DNA of 41,826 bases from Iodobacter sp. BJB302 (lineage in GTDB: Bacteria; Pseudomonadota; Gammaproteobacteria; Burkholderiales; Chitinibacteraceae), in the NCBI RefSeq assembly GCF_002735645.1, contig NZ_PDZG01000042.1, positions 1 to 41,826 on the forward strand, read 5' to 3'. The translations under genes and the position numbers were made by a program. Positions 1 to 7,771 of the stretch are shown in pieces. The notes under the pieces were generated by a model that saw only the letters and a program-made list of their open reading frames with translations, made no database searches and was not told where the DNA came from. Every line of letters starts with the position of its first letter. Position 1 is the stretch's first letter.

Positions 1-76
1 TCGTTTTGATACCCGCTTCGCCAGTTAAATATTGCTGAACGACAGAGAGCTTGAATTGCGTTGAGTACTTGGACAT
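1..76 (-). CDS. IS3-family transposase OrfA, N-terminal fragment (25 codons)
   Basis: Minus-strand ATG at 74-76 opens a frame that runs out of the window. The peptide begins MSKYSTQFKLSVV, typical of the helix-turn-helix OrfA proteins of IS3-family elements, which bind the IS ends and are joined to OrfB by programmed frameshifting in the full element. Only 25 residues are visible, so activity cannot be judged. Confidence 0.75.
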   Translation of the reverse strand, partial: MSKYSTQFKLSVVQQYLTGEAGIKT

Positions 77-120
77 AAAAACACCCCAAAAATATGGACG
101 GGTGTCCAACTTTTGGGGTG
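77..120 (-). terminator. Terminator-like hairpin in the IS left end, just before orfA
   Basis: On the minus strand CACCCCAAAA (120-111) pairs with TTTTGGGGTG (91-82), with an inner GGAC/GTCC stem, and is followed by five T immediately before the orfA ATG. It would terminate transcripts entering the element from the flank, or hide the orfA start. Such read-in barriers are known for several insertion sequences; the role here is inferred. Confidence 0.5.
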
Positions 121-157
121 CAGTTCAGAAACGGGGCTTTTTTTGATTGGATGCACT

Positions 158-343
158 ATGTATATTATTTTGATTGGCTATTTATACGTGGTGATGATGT
201 TTTCTATCGTGATGGGCAGCATCGCCAAAGGTTTGCTTGTTTTCTTCATCTTTGGCTTCATGCCCACCGTGATTCTTATCTGGCTTAAGCGTGGTAAGCA
301 GATTGTGAAGGAGCGTAAGCGGGAAGAAGAGGAAGACCTGTAG
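158..343 (+). CDS. Small membrane protein, 61 aa, unknown function
   Basis: The start is placed at ATG 158 (MYIILIGYLYVV). An upstream in-frame ATG at 113 lies inside the IS end and is not credible. Two hydrophobic segments (residues about 1-20 and 23-43) are followed by a highly charged tail ending KREEEEDL, so a small inner-membrane protein with a cytoplasmic tail is likely. The IS edge is only 30 bp upstream of the start, so the native promoter has probably been displaced. No family was recognised. A terminator follows at 416. Confidence 0.6.
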   Translation: MYIILIGYLYVVMMFSIVMGSIAKGLLVFFIFGFMPTVILIWLKRGKQIVKERKREEEEDL

Positions 344-415
344 GGCGTATAAAATTCGCCATTTTCTTGCCTGAGGCCTGCACAGACCCGTATCTGAATG
401 CAAAAAAGCCAATGT

Positions 416-449
416 AAAAAAACCAGAGTCATCAGACTCTGGTTTTTTT
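416..449. terminator. Bidirectional intrinsic terminator
   Basis: CCAGAGTC (423-430) pairs with GACTCTGG (435-442) around a 4-base loop. The stem is flanked by seven A on the left and seven T on the right. It lies between the convergent small membrane protein gene and the ybdD-like gene and serves both strands. Confidence 0.9.
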
Positions 450-467
450 GTTTGCCCGCTCAAAAAA

Positions 468-689
468 CTAGCAAGGGCATTTGCTGATTTTCCCTGCACC
501 CGGAAAGCGCGCTTCAAGGCAGTATTGATAAAACTCTTTGCGCGTTTTAGCGGGTAATTCCGGGTGGTGGGCCTGCATATGTGCCAGATAATTTTCATAA
601 TCATGCACGCCCACCATCAGACGGCAGGTTTGCACCACCTTATAAGCATTGCTTCTGAAAGCGGAGCCGGGTTTTAGAAACTTAAGCAT
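468..689 (-). CDS. YbdD/YjiX family small protein (DUF466) linked to CstA
   Basis: A 73-residue protein with the DUF466 signature: a G-V-H-D-Y-E-N-Y-L-A-H-M core (compare MxDYxxYxxHM in E. coli YbdD), then HHPE and a C-terminal R-F-P-G-A-G...C-P-C. In E. coli, ybdD and yjiX follow cstA and btsT. Here the gene overlaps the 3' end of the cstA-type gene by 8 bases, so translational coupling and a role in the same peptide or pyruvate uptake unit are likely. The biochemical function of the family is not settled. Confidence 0.9.
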   Translation of the reverse strand: MLKFLKPGSAFRSNAYKVVQTCRLMVGVHDYENYLAHMQAHHPELPAKTRKEFYQYCLEARFPGAGKISKCPC

Positions 690-2748
690 GGCTTGCCTCG
701 CTGACTAATGGCCCGCCAGTTTCATGCACCGAGATATTTTTATTACTTAGTGCTTTGCGGATTTGAATAATGGCCGCCACCAGCATGGTCATGGCAACCA
801 GCATAAAGAAGGCGCAAAGGGCCGTGTTGATCTGATTGTTAAACACAATCCTTTCCATGTCTGCAATGCTCTTGGCCGGAGCAAGCAGTGTGCCGTCGCT
901 AATGGCGGTATTAAAGCGTTTTGCCTGTGCCAAAAAGCCGATTTTAGGATTCTCATGAAAGATCTTTTGCCAGCCAGCTGTCATTGAGGTGATAAACAAC
1001 CAGATGGTTGGCAAAATGGTGACCCAGGCATAGCGCTGTTTTTTCATCTTAAAGATAACTACCGTACCAAGCAGCAGCGCCATCGTAGCGAGCATCTGGT
1101 TGCCAATCCCAAACAGCGGCCACAGCGTGTTGATCCCGCCCAGCGGATCAGTCACGCCCTGATAAACAAAGAAACCCCAGCCTGAAACCGCTACAGCAGT
1201 GCCGATTAAATTACCAACCCAAGATTGGCTTTTTGCCATGGCAGGAATAAATACACCCACGGTATCCTGCACCATAAAGCGGCAAGCCCGTGTGCCTGCA
1301 TCGACGGCAGTCAGAATAAAGAGTGCTTCAAACAAGATTGCAAAGTGATACCAAAAGCCCATCATGGCCGTGCTGCCGGTAATGGTGCTGATGATATGCG
1401 CCATACCTACGGCAAAGGTAGGAGCGCCACCGGCACGGGACAGAATCGAGTGCTCGCCTACATCTTTGGCAATTTGTGCCAGATACTCTGGCGTAATAAC
1501 AAAACCCCAGCCATTAATCACTTGCGATGCGCTTTCTACCGTGGTGCCAATCAGTGCTGCAGGAGAGTTCATGGCGAAATACACGCCCGGCTCCAGCACA
1601 GAGGCACAAATCAGCGCCATCAGAGCCACAAACGATTCCATTAGCATCGAGCCATAGCCAATCATGCGGATATGGCTTTCTTTCTCGATTAGCTTAGGCG
1701 TGGTCCCTGATGCCACTAAGGCGTGAAAGCCAGAGATTGCACCGCAAGCAATGGTGATAAACAGAAAGGGGAACAGGCTGCCGGCAAAAACCGGGCCGCT
1801 GCCATCAATAAAACGGCTGACGGCAGGCATTTTTAATTCGGGAGCGGCAAAGACAATCCCCACTGCAAGGCCCGCAATCACACCAATTTTTAAGAAAGTA
1901 GACAGGTAATCTCGGGGTGCTAAGAGCAGCCACACCGGCAATACCGAGGCAATAAAGCCGTAAATAATCAGTGCCCAGGTCAGCTCCGTGCCACGCATGG
2001 TAAAGTGCGGTGCCCATTCCGGATTGGCTGCAATATCGCCACCAAATACAATCGCCGCCATCATCAGTACAAAGCCAATCAGCGAAATTTCGCCAATATG
2101 CCCCGGGCGCAGATAGCGCATATAGACGCCCATAAACAGTGCAATAGGAATGGTTGCGGCAATTGAGAATACGCCCCAAGGGCTTTCAGCCAGGGCTTTT
2201 ACAACGACCAAGGCCAGGGCAGACAGAATAATAATCATCACGCCCAGCGCACCCAGCATCACAATCACACCAGCAAATGCACCTAATTCCTGCTTGGCCA
2301 TTTCGCCTAAGGAACGCCCGTCGCGGCGGGTAGAAATAAATAAAACTAAGAAATCCTGCACTGCTCCTGCCAGCATTACGCCGACCAGAATCCAGATGGT
2401 GCCGGGCAAAAAGCCCATTTGTGCCGCCAGAATTGGCCCAACTAAAGGGCCTGCACCGGCAATGGCGGCAAAGTGATGGCCAAATAACACCCATTTATTG
2501 GTGGGCACATAGTCTAGGCCATCATTGCGGCGTTGGGCCGGAGTAGGGCGGTTGTCATCGAGCTCGAATATTTTTTCGGCGATAAATTTGGAGTAAAAGC
2601 GGTAAGCAATGCTGTAGCAGGAGATGGCAGCTAAGACCAGCCAGACTGCGTTGACATGCTCTCCGCGGCTAAGCGCCAGCATGGCAAAGGAGAACGCACC
2701 GCCCAGTGCAACCAGCAGCCAGACCCCCCATTTTTTAAAATGATTCAT
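682..2748 (-). CDS. cstA: CstA/BtsT family carbon-starvation transporter (peptide or pyruvate)
   Basis: An inner-membrane transporter of 688 residues with more than 15 hydrophobic segments. Family signatures are visible: DGLDYVPTN, GHHFAAIAGAGPLVGP and a G-A-V-Q-D-F motif in the N-terminal half, plus the CstA C-terminal transmembrane domain. CstA and BtsT of E. coli (about 700-716 aa) take up peptides or pyruvate under carbon limitation; the sequence alone does not separate the two. The start is set at ATG 2748 because AAGGGA lies five bases upstream. An ATG directly before it (2751) and a longer frame to 2826 are possible. The 3' end overlaps the YbdD-like gene. Confidence 0.93.
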   Translation of the reverse strand: MNHFKKWGVWLLVALGGAFSFAMLALSRGEHVNAVWLVLAAISCYSIAYRFYSKFIAEKIFELDDNRPTPAQRRNDGLDYVPTNKWVLFGHHFAAIAGAGPLVGPILAAQMGFLPGTIWILVGVMLAGAVQDFLVLFISTRRDGRSLGEMAKQELGAFAGVIVMLGALGVMIIILSALALVVVKALAESPWGVFSIAATIPIALFMGVYMRYLRPGHIGEISLIGFVLMMAAIVFGGDIAANPEWAPHFTMRGTELTWALIIYGFIASVLPVWLLLAPRDYLSTFLKIGVIAGLAVGIVFAAPELKMPAVSRFIDGSGPVFAGSLFPFLFITIACGAISGFHALVASGTTPKLIEKESHIRMIGYGSMLMESFVALMALICASVLEPGVYFAMNSPAALIGTTVESASQVINGWGFVITPEYLAQIAKDVGEHSILSRAGGAPTFAVGMAHIISTITGSTAMMGFWYHFAILFEALFILTAVDAGTRACRFMVQDTVGVFIPAMAKSQSWVGNLIGTAVAVSGWGFFVYQGVTDPLGGINTLWPLFGIGNQMLATMALLLGTVVIFKMKKQRYAWVTILPTIWLFITSMTAGWQKIFHENPKIGFLAQAKRFNTAISDGTLLAPAKSIADMERIVFNNQINTALCAFFMLVAMTMLVAAIIQIRKALSNKNISVHETGGPLVSEASHA

Positions 2749-3032
2749 CATCGTCCCTTGATTACTGTTTTTTTTGAATAACTTACGGTGTGGCTCATGA
2801 TGAAACGATGCAAGTGATCGTCCCATAGGTGCTTTCCCTAGTGGTCAGTTAAAAATGGGATCTTTACAAGAATATGCCTGAATTTTGTTTCAAATAGCTG
2901 TGAATAGAGCGCTCAGGCGCTATCCCATGGCTTGCACGGGGCTGTTGTGATTTTGGAGGGTATCAGAAGATTGGGTATTGCTGAGGGGCGTGACTGAAGC
3001 ACATTTGTGCCCCGGCCACGCAATACGGCGGA

Positions 3033-3926
3033 TTAGTGCGGAAATAAAAAGTGCGGCACAGCAATAAACCCTACCCCTGCAAGAATCAGTGTTACCTGCT
3101 GAGCGGTATCTTTTAGCTGAGGGCGTTTATGCAGGCCAGGGATGAGGTCGGCAATGGCGACATAAATCATGCTGGATGCGCCCAGCGCCAGCAGGTAAGG
3201 CTGCCAGTGAGTCACCGTTTGCAGCGACCAGTAAGCCAGGAGTGCACCAATCAGCGCGGCAAGAGAGGACATTGCATTAAGCAGCAAAGCCTTGGTTTTG
3301 CTATAGCCAGAATGCAAAAGCACAATAAAATCGCCGACTTCTTGCGGCACTTCGTGTGCAATAATCGCCAGCGATGTGGCTATCCCAACGTTAATATCGG
3401 TCATAAAGGCTGCGGCAATCAGCGCGCCATCCAGAAAATTATGGAAGGTATCACCAATGATTATCATCAGCCCGGCGCGGCCGTGGCCATGCCCGTGTGA
3501 GTGTTCGTGCGGCTCTAATTCTTCACATTCTTCGTGATGGCAGTGCCGCCAGATCACGAGTTTTTCCATAATAAAAAATGCCAGAATCCCTGCGAGCAGC
3601 GTTAAAGAAATGCTTGATGCCGAGGGGTTTTGTGCGTGTTCTTCGTGGGCCGGGCTTGCTGCATGCCCGTGTTCTTCATGGCTGGGCTCTGCAATGATCG
3701 GGCCGCCGCTGTTTGTCGTTTGGACAACTGCGGGCCGGTGATCATGTTCACCAAAGGCATGGGGAAGGATTTCCAGAAAGGATGCGGCAAGTAGGGACCC
3801 GACCGCAAAGCTGACTAATTTAGGAATCCAGCTGGGCCGCGCAGCGTAGGCAATGCACGCAGCAGCAAGCACACTCAGCAGGCTGCCCGCCACGCTGGCG
3901 GTCATAATCCAAGCAAGAACACTCAT
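3033..3926 (-). CDS. ZIP family divalent metal transporter (zinc/iron uptake)
   Basis: A protein of 297 residues with an N-terminal membrane pair, a long His-rich loop (repeated HEEHGH/HEEHA near residues 80-105 and a second H/E cluster with HSHGHGHG near 140-150), then the diagnostic ZIP helices. These carry H-N-F-L-D-G on TM4 and H-E-V-P-Q-E on TM5, the binuclear metal site. Eight transmembrane segments are expected. The gene follows pgeF on the same strand after 41 bp and may share its transcript. Zinc is the likeliest substrate, inferred from the His-rich loop. No clear Zur box was seen in the short gap. Confidence 0.92.
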   Translation of the reverse strand: MSVLAWIMTASVAGSLLSVLAAACIAYAARPSWIPKLVSFAVGSLLAASFLEILPHAFGEHDHRPAVVQTTNSGGPIIAEPSHEEHGHAASPAHEEHAQNPSASSISLTLLAGILAFFIMEKLVIWRHCHHEECEELEPHEHSHGHGHGRAGLMIIIGDTFHNFLDGALIAAAFMTDINVGIATSLAIIAHEVPQEVGDFIVLLHSGYSKTKALLLNAMSSLAALIGALLAYWSLQTVTHWQPYLLALGASSMIYVAIADLIPGLHKRPQLKDTAQQVTLILAGVGFIAVPHFLFPH

Positions 3927-3969
3927 TTAAATACTTTCAGAATATTTGTAGATGCAACAGTGTATCATT

Positions 3970-4728
3970 TCAGCATTCATCGGTCAGCCAAATTAAGCTG
4001 GCCATACGGCCTGTGCGCTGATCACGGCGGTAAGAAAAGAAGCGCTCAGAATCTGTAACCGTGCAAAAATCGCCACCATAAATTGCATTTACACCGCTGG
4101 CCTGAAGTCTTTGTCTGGCAAGCAGATAAATATCGGCAAGCCATTTTCCTGTGTTTGGGCTGGGTTTAAATGCGCCGGATGAGCGATGATCGTGCGCTAT
4201 AAATGCCGTACGGACTTCATCTCCCACTTCAAACGCATCTGGCCCAATGGCCGGGCCCAGCCATGCCATCAGTGTTTCAGCAGGCGCTTGCATTTGCCGG
4301 ATCGTGGCTTCGATAACACCGTTACAAAGGCCGCGCCAGCCTGCATGAGCCGCGCCAACTACCGTGCCTGCCTGATTACACAGTAAGACGGGCAGACAGT
4401 CTGCAGTCATCACAGCACATACTGCATTGGCCGTGTGTGCTGTGATGGCGTCTGCTTCGGTGTTTTGAGAGGCAGTAGCGGCATTTGCCACCTGCACACC
4501 GTGTACCTGCGTCAGCCAAACCGGGCTGGCAGGCAAATACTGGCGCACGATGGCCCGGTTGCGGGTAACGGCCTCAGGCGAGTCGTCAACATGGTTTCCC
4601 AGGTTGAGGCTCGCCCAGGGCGCGCTGCTGACACCTCCCTGGCGGCTGGTCGAAATAGCCTGCACCGTGGCAGGTGCAGGCCAGTCCGGCCTGATCCACA
4701 TTGAGGGCAGAGGTTTATTCACGGACAT
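3970..4728 (-). CDS. pgeF: Peptidoglycan editing factor PgeF (YfiH, DUF152 laccase-like)
   Basis: A protein of 252 residues, close to E. coli YfiH (243). Family hallmarks: S-T-R-Q-G-G-V-S near the start, L-N-L-G-N-H-V-D-D, the L-T-Q-V-H-G metal-site motif, D-C-L-P-V-L, H-A-G-W-R-G, and a C-terminal F-F-S-Y-R-R-D. The three His/Cys ligands of the copper or zinc site are present (H in QVHG, C in DCLPV, H in HAGWRG). The family removes incorrectly incorporated residues from peptidoglycan precursors; older annotation as polyphenol oxidase is also common. Start ATG 4728 overlaps the 3' end of rluD by 14 bases, so the two are coupled. An ATG at 4758 is less likely. Confidence 0.92.
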   Translation of the reverse strand: MSVNKPLPSMWIRPDWPAPATVQAISTSRQGGVSSAPWASLNLGNHVDDSPEAVTRNRAIVRQYLPASPVWLTQVHGVQVANAATASQNTEADAITAHTANAVCAVMTADCLPVLLCNQAGTVVGAAHAGWRGLCNGVIEATIRQMQAPAETLMAWLGPAIGPDAFEVGDEVRTAFIAHDHRSSGAFKPSPNTGKWLADIYLLARQRLQASGVNAIYGGDFCTVTDSERFFSYRRDQRTGRMASLIWLTDEC

Positions 4729-5761
4729 ACATGACTTCGCAATCACTGTCGTCAACATCCCAATCGTCGTCCCAGTCTTCTTCCAGCATGCCCGCGTCTA
4801 AGCGCAGTACATTCACCAGGATATCCATATCTTCTGGCAATGGTGCTTTCCAGGTCATGGTTTTGCCCGTTTCAGGGTGAATAAGCGACAGTTTGCGGGC
4901 ATGTAATGCCTGCCGTGCAAATTCACTCAGCGCAATACTGACTTCTGGCGAGTGTATTCTGGGTTTCCCGCCGTAAATCGGGTCGGCTGCAAGCGGGTGG
5001 TTAATGTGGGCCATGTGTACGCGAATCTGATGCGTGCGGCCAGTTTCAAGCTGGCATTCAACCAGAGTGTGCGCTGTAAAGTGCTCACGAATCTTGTAAT
5101 GCGTTACAGCATGTTTGCCTGAGTAGACGACTGCCATCTTGATTCTTTCTTTAGGATGGCGGCCAATTGGAGCGTCTACTTTTCCGTCGTTAGAAAGCAA
5201 ACCCTGGGCGATTGCCATATAGTGGCGCTTAACGGTACGTGCTTGTAATTGTTGTACAAGGCTGTTTTGTGCCATTAAGGTGCGTGCAATTACCATGAGC
5301 CCACTGGTATCCTTGTCCAGTCGGTGTACGATGCCTGCGCGGGGAATGGTTTTAAGCTCCGGGTAGCGGTGGAGTAAGCCGTTAAGTACAGTGCCTGTCC
5401 AATTGCCTGTGCCAGGATGCACAACCAGCCCCGGTGCTTTGTTCAGCACAAGTAAGGTAGCATCTTCGTAAATAATATCTAATTCGATATCTTCAGGCTG
5501 AAAGGCACTTTCATCTGCTTCGGGTTGGGGTAAGACGCTAATCGTTTCACCACCCCATAATTTTGTTTTGGGGACGGCAGGGTTGCCGTTAAGAAAGACT
5601 AAGCCGTCTTTGATCCATGTTGAGAGTCGGTTACGGGAAAACTCGGGCAGCATCTTGGCTAAAGCAGCGTCCAAGCGCTCCCCTGCCAAATCGGATGGCA
5701 CGGTCAGGACACGCGCCTGCTCGAAGTCGTTATAATCGTTTAATTCGTTTTCGGAATGCAT
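4715..5761 (-). CDS. rluD: 23S rRNA pseudouridine synthase RluD
   Basis: A protein of 348 residues. An N-terminal S4 RNA-binding domain (about residues 20-85, V-P-S-D-L-A-G-E-R-L-D) precedes the RluA-family catalytic domain with the H-R-L-D-K-D-T-S-G motif holding the catalytic Asp, and the late G-R-T-H-Q-I-R-V-H. It makes pseudouridines in helix 69 of 23S rRNA. The start is placed at ATG 5761, giving MHSENELNDY. A second ATG at 5764 and a much longer frame to 5932, which would run inside bamD, are alternatives. The C-terminus ends in an unusual Asp/Glu/Trp-rich tail (residues about 325-345). It is divergent from bamD with touching start codons, and upstream of pgeF. Confidence 0.93.
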   Translation of the reverse strand: MHSENELNDYNDFEQARVLTVPSDLAGERLDAALAKMLPEFSRNRLSTWIKDGLVFLNGNPAVPKTKLWGGETISVLPQPEADESAFQPEDIELDIIYEDATLLVLNKAPGLVVHPGTGNWTGTVLNGLLHRYPELKTIPRAGIVHRLDKDTSGLMVIARTLMAQNSLVQQLQARTVKRHYMAIAQGLLSNDGKVDAPIGRHPKERIKMAVVYSGKHAVTHYKIREHFTAHTLVECQLETGRTHQIRVHMAHINHPLAADPIYGGKPRIHSPEVSIALSEFARQALHARKLSLIHPETGKTMTWKAPLPEDMDILVNVLRLDAGMLEEDWDDDWDVDDSDCEVMYVRE

Positions 5762-5762
5762 C

Positions 5763-6566
5763 ATGAATAAGATTCTACCGCGATTCATCGTCTCTGCAGT
5801 ACTTGCCGGATTATTGGCAGCTTGCGCATCCACTCCTGATGAACAGGATGAAACCCGTGGCTGGACAGCTGAGAAGATTTTTACAGAGGCAAAAGCAGAG
5901 CAGGAAAGCCGCAATTTTGATCGTTCAAACAAGCTGTTTGAAAAGTTAGAAGCGCGTTTCCCCTATGGTCGGCATGCTCAGCAGGCACAAATTGAGACGG
6001 CTTATAACCATTATAAAAACCAGGAACCCCTCTTGGCTTTTGCGGCGATTGACCGTTTTATTAAGCAATATCCGGCGCATCCAAACATTGATTACGCTTA
6101 CTATTTAAAGGGTTTGGTTAACTTTAATGAGGCGCAGGGCTTTTTGTCCAGCCTGATCAAGCAGGATATGTCAGAGCGCGATCCTAAGGCTGCCCGCGAA
6201 TCATTCGATACCTTCCGCCAGCTTGTGACACGTTTCCCTGATAGTAAGTATGCGGCCGACTCAACCGTGCGGATGGGCTATCTGGTGGGGGCTCTGGCCA
6301 GCCATGAATTACATGTAGCCAAGTACTATTACAACCGCGGTGCATTTTTGGCGGCAGCAAACCGTGGTAAATATTTACTGGAAACATATTCGGGCACTAA
6401 GCAGGTTGAGCCTGCTTTAGGCATTATGGCGCTGGCTTACGATAAGCTTGGTTTGGTCGAGCTGCGTGATGATGCAAAAAAAGTGTTGTTTAAAAATTAT
6501 CCGCAAACCACCGTGCTGGACGAGAGTATTTTGTTCTCCGATGCTGACTGGTGGAAACCTTGGTAA
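5763..6566 (+). CDS. bamD: Outer membrane assembly lipoprotein BamD (ComL)
   Basis: A lipoprotein of 267 residues. The signal peptide ends in the lipobox LAAC with Cys21 as the lipidated residue, followed by TPR-type helices (about 35-240) including A-R-F-P-Y-G-R-H-A-Q-Q-A and R-F-I-K-Q-Y-P-A-H-P. BamD is an essential part of the BAM complex that folds beta-barrels into the outer membrane; in Neisseria it is called ComL. The start codon at 5763 touches the start of divergent rluD, so its promoter and ribosome site must lie inside the rluD coding sequence. tRNA genes follow 73 bp downstream. Confidence 0.95.
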   Translation: MNKILPRFIVSAVLAGLLAACASTPDEQDETRGWTAEKIFTEAKAEQESRNFDRSNKLFEKLEARFPYGRHAQQAQIETAYNHYKNQEPLLAFAAIDRFIKQYPAHPNIDYAYYLKGLVNFNEAQGFLSSLIKQDMSERDPKAARESFDTFRQLVTRFPDSKYAADSTVRMGYLVGALASHELHVAKYYYNRGAFLAAANRGKYLLETYSGTKQVEPALGIMALAYDKLGLVELRDDAKKVLFKNYPQTTVLDESILFSDADWWKPW

Positions 6567-6596
6567 GAAATATTTAATTTATTTTCGATCTGGGGG

Positions 6597-6625
6597 TTTA
6601 CAGGCTGAAATTTGCTCTGTAATAT
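6597..6625 (+). promoter_or_regulatory. Sigma-70 promoter of the tRNA cluster
   Basis: TTTACA at 6597-6602 and TAATAT at 6620-6625 are separated by exactly 17 bases. Both hexamers match consensus at five of six positions. Transcription would begin near 6632, about eight bases before the first tRNA. The call is a visual consensus match. Confidence 0.75.
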
Positions 6626-6639
6626 TCGGATCTCTTTCG

Positions 6640-6715
<76 letters not shown>

Positions 6716-6762
6716 GATTGAAGTAAGTCATAAAGCAGCATGGCTTACGATTAAAGAAGTAT

Positions 6763-6838
6763 GTTCCCATCGTCTAGAGGCCTAGGACACTGCCCTTTCA
6801 CGGCGGCGACCGGGGTTCGAATCCCCGTGGGAACGCCA
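6763..6838 (+). tRNA. tRNA-Glu (TTC), copy 1
   Basis: The 76-nt cloverleaf has acceptor GTTCCCA/TGGGAAC, anticodon loop CTTTCAC giving TTC, T-arm CCGGGGTTCGAATCCCCG and encoded CCA. The D-arm (TCGTCTAGAGGCCTAGGACA) differs from copy 2 at 6945. Confidence 0.96.
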
Positions 6839-6858
6839 TGATTTAAAAGTTTTATCGT

Positions 6859-6935
6859 GCGGCTGTAGCTCAGTTGGATAGAGTATCTGGCTACGAACCA
6901 GAGGGTCAGGAGTTCGAATCTCTTCAGCCGCACCA
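6859..6935 (+). tRNA. tRNA-Arg (ACG)
   Basis: The 77-nt cloverleaf has acceptor GCGGCTG/CAGCCGC, anticodon stem TCTGG/CCAGA with loop CTACGAA giving ACG (decoded as ICG after A34 deamination), T-loop AGTTCGAATCT and encoded CCA. Confidence 0.95.
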
Positions 6936-6944
6936 ATAGTTTAT

Positions 6945-7019
6945 GTTCCCATAGTTTAGCGGTTAGAACACTGCCCTTTCACGGCGGCGGCCGGGGTTCG
7001 ATTCCCCGTGGGAACGCCA
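6945..7019 (+). tRNA. tRNA-Glu (TTC), copy 2
   Basis: The 75-nt cloverleaf shares acceptor, anticodon (TTC) and T-stem with copy 1 but has a different D-arm (AGTTTAGCGGTTAGAACA), is one base shorter, and differs at the variable region and T-loop. It is the last tRNA of the cluster and is followed at once by a terminator. Confidence 0.95.
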
Positions 7020-7022
7020 TCT

Positions 7023-7053
7023 AAAAAACCTGCCCATGTGGCAGGTTTTTTTT
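7023..7053 (+). terminator. Intrinsic terminator after the tRNA cluster
   Basis: CCTGCC (7029-7034) pairs with GGCAGG (7040-7045), extended by six A pairing with T, and followed by eight T (7046-7053). It begins four bases after the CCA of the last tRNA. Confidence 0.92.
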
Positions 7054-7131
7054 CGTCTGTAAAATTCAGCTTTAAGGTTTCCCGTGTAAGATCCTGGCGG
7101 GAAGCTCTCCTTTTTCAGGAACACAATCAAT

Positions 7132-7758
7132 ATGACAGCGTTGGGTCGTTTTCTTTCGGTAGAAGGTATTGATGGCGCGGGTAAAAGCACTCAATTAGCC
7201 TGGATTGCACAGTGGTTATCGCAAAAGGGCGTAGCGTTTGTACAGACGCGTGAGCCTGGTGGCACTGCTTTGGGCGAAAAACTGCGTGAACTACTCCTGA
7301 CTGAGCCCATGCATCTGGAGACAGAAACCCTGCTGATGTTTGCCGGGCGGCGTGAACACCTGGCTCAGGTGATTTTGCCCGCATTAGAGCGCGGCGAATG
7401 GGTGCTTTGCGATCGTTTCAGCGATGCAAGCTACGCCTATCAGGGCGGCGGGCGAGGCTTGCCGCGTGAGAAATTTCTGGCTCTGGAAGAATGGGTACAG
7501 GGCAGCGGCCTACATAAAATCCAACCTGATTTAACCTTAATTTTTGATGTACCCTTGTCGGTCAGTCAGGAGCGTATGTCTGCCGGGCGTGCACTGGATC
7601 GGTTTGAGCGTGAAGCGGCCGATTTTCATGCGCGGGTACGTGCCGCATATTTAGAAAGGGCGGCCAGTGAGCCTGAGCGGATTCGTGTGATTGATGCCAA
7701 TCGCACCCTAGAGCAGATTCAAGCCGAGCTGGCAGAGATACTGAGCGCCATCCTTTAA
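7132..7758 (+). CDS. tmk: Thymidylate kinase Tmk
   Basis: A cytoplasmic enzyme of 208 residues that phosphorylates dTMP to dTDP for DNA synthesis. The P-loop is G-I-D-G-A-G-K-S-T (residues 12-20), followed by R-E-P-G-G-T, the [11 protein letters not shown] substrate motif near residue 92, and a LID region with S-A-G-R-A-L-D-R-F. The arrangement tmk-holB-pilZ is the usual one in proteobacteria. holB follows after 13 bp. Confidence 0.96.
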   Translation: MTALGRFLSVEGIDGAGKSTQLAWIAQWLSQKGVAFVQTREPGGTALGEKLRELLLTEPMHLETETLLMFAGRREHLAQVILPALERGEWVLCDRFSDASYAYQGGGRGLPREKFLALEEWVQGSGLHKIQPDLTLIFDVPLSVSQERMSAGRALDRFEREAADFHARVRAAYLERAASEPERIRVIDANRTLEQIQAELAEILSAIL

Positions 7759-7771
7759 CGCGAGTGCCACG

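Larger units (their letters stand above)
1..127 (-). mobile_element. Left end of an IS3-family insertion sequence, cut by the window edge
   Basis: These 127 bases are the exact reverse complement of 41700-41826. The element edge is at 127, where it reads TG...inward on the minus strand as expected for IS3-family ends (TG...CA). An outer terminal stretch with CTGCACCCCAAAAGTTGGAC resembles IS150-group ends. The start of a transposase orfA lies inside, reading out of the window. The rest of the element is not present. The IS3 and IS150-group assignment is from end sequence and the N-terminus of OrfA only. Confidence 0.85.

Noticed and set aside
5765-5932. RluD starting at 5932
   Set aside because: The extra 57 residues lie antisense to the bamD signal peptide and do not resemble RluD; the S4 domain begins well after ATG 5761.
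6751-7190. Minus-strand frames of 60-75 codons across the tRNA cluster
   Set aside because: They are antisense translations of tRNA genes, a well-known false-gene pattern; no ribosome site or family match.
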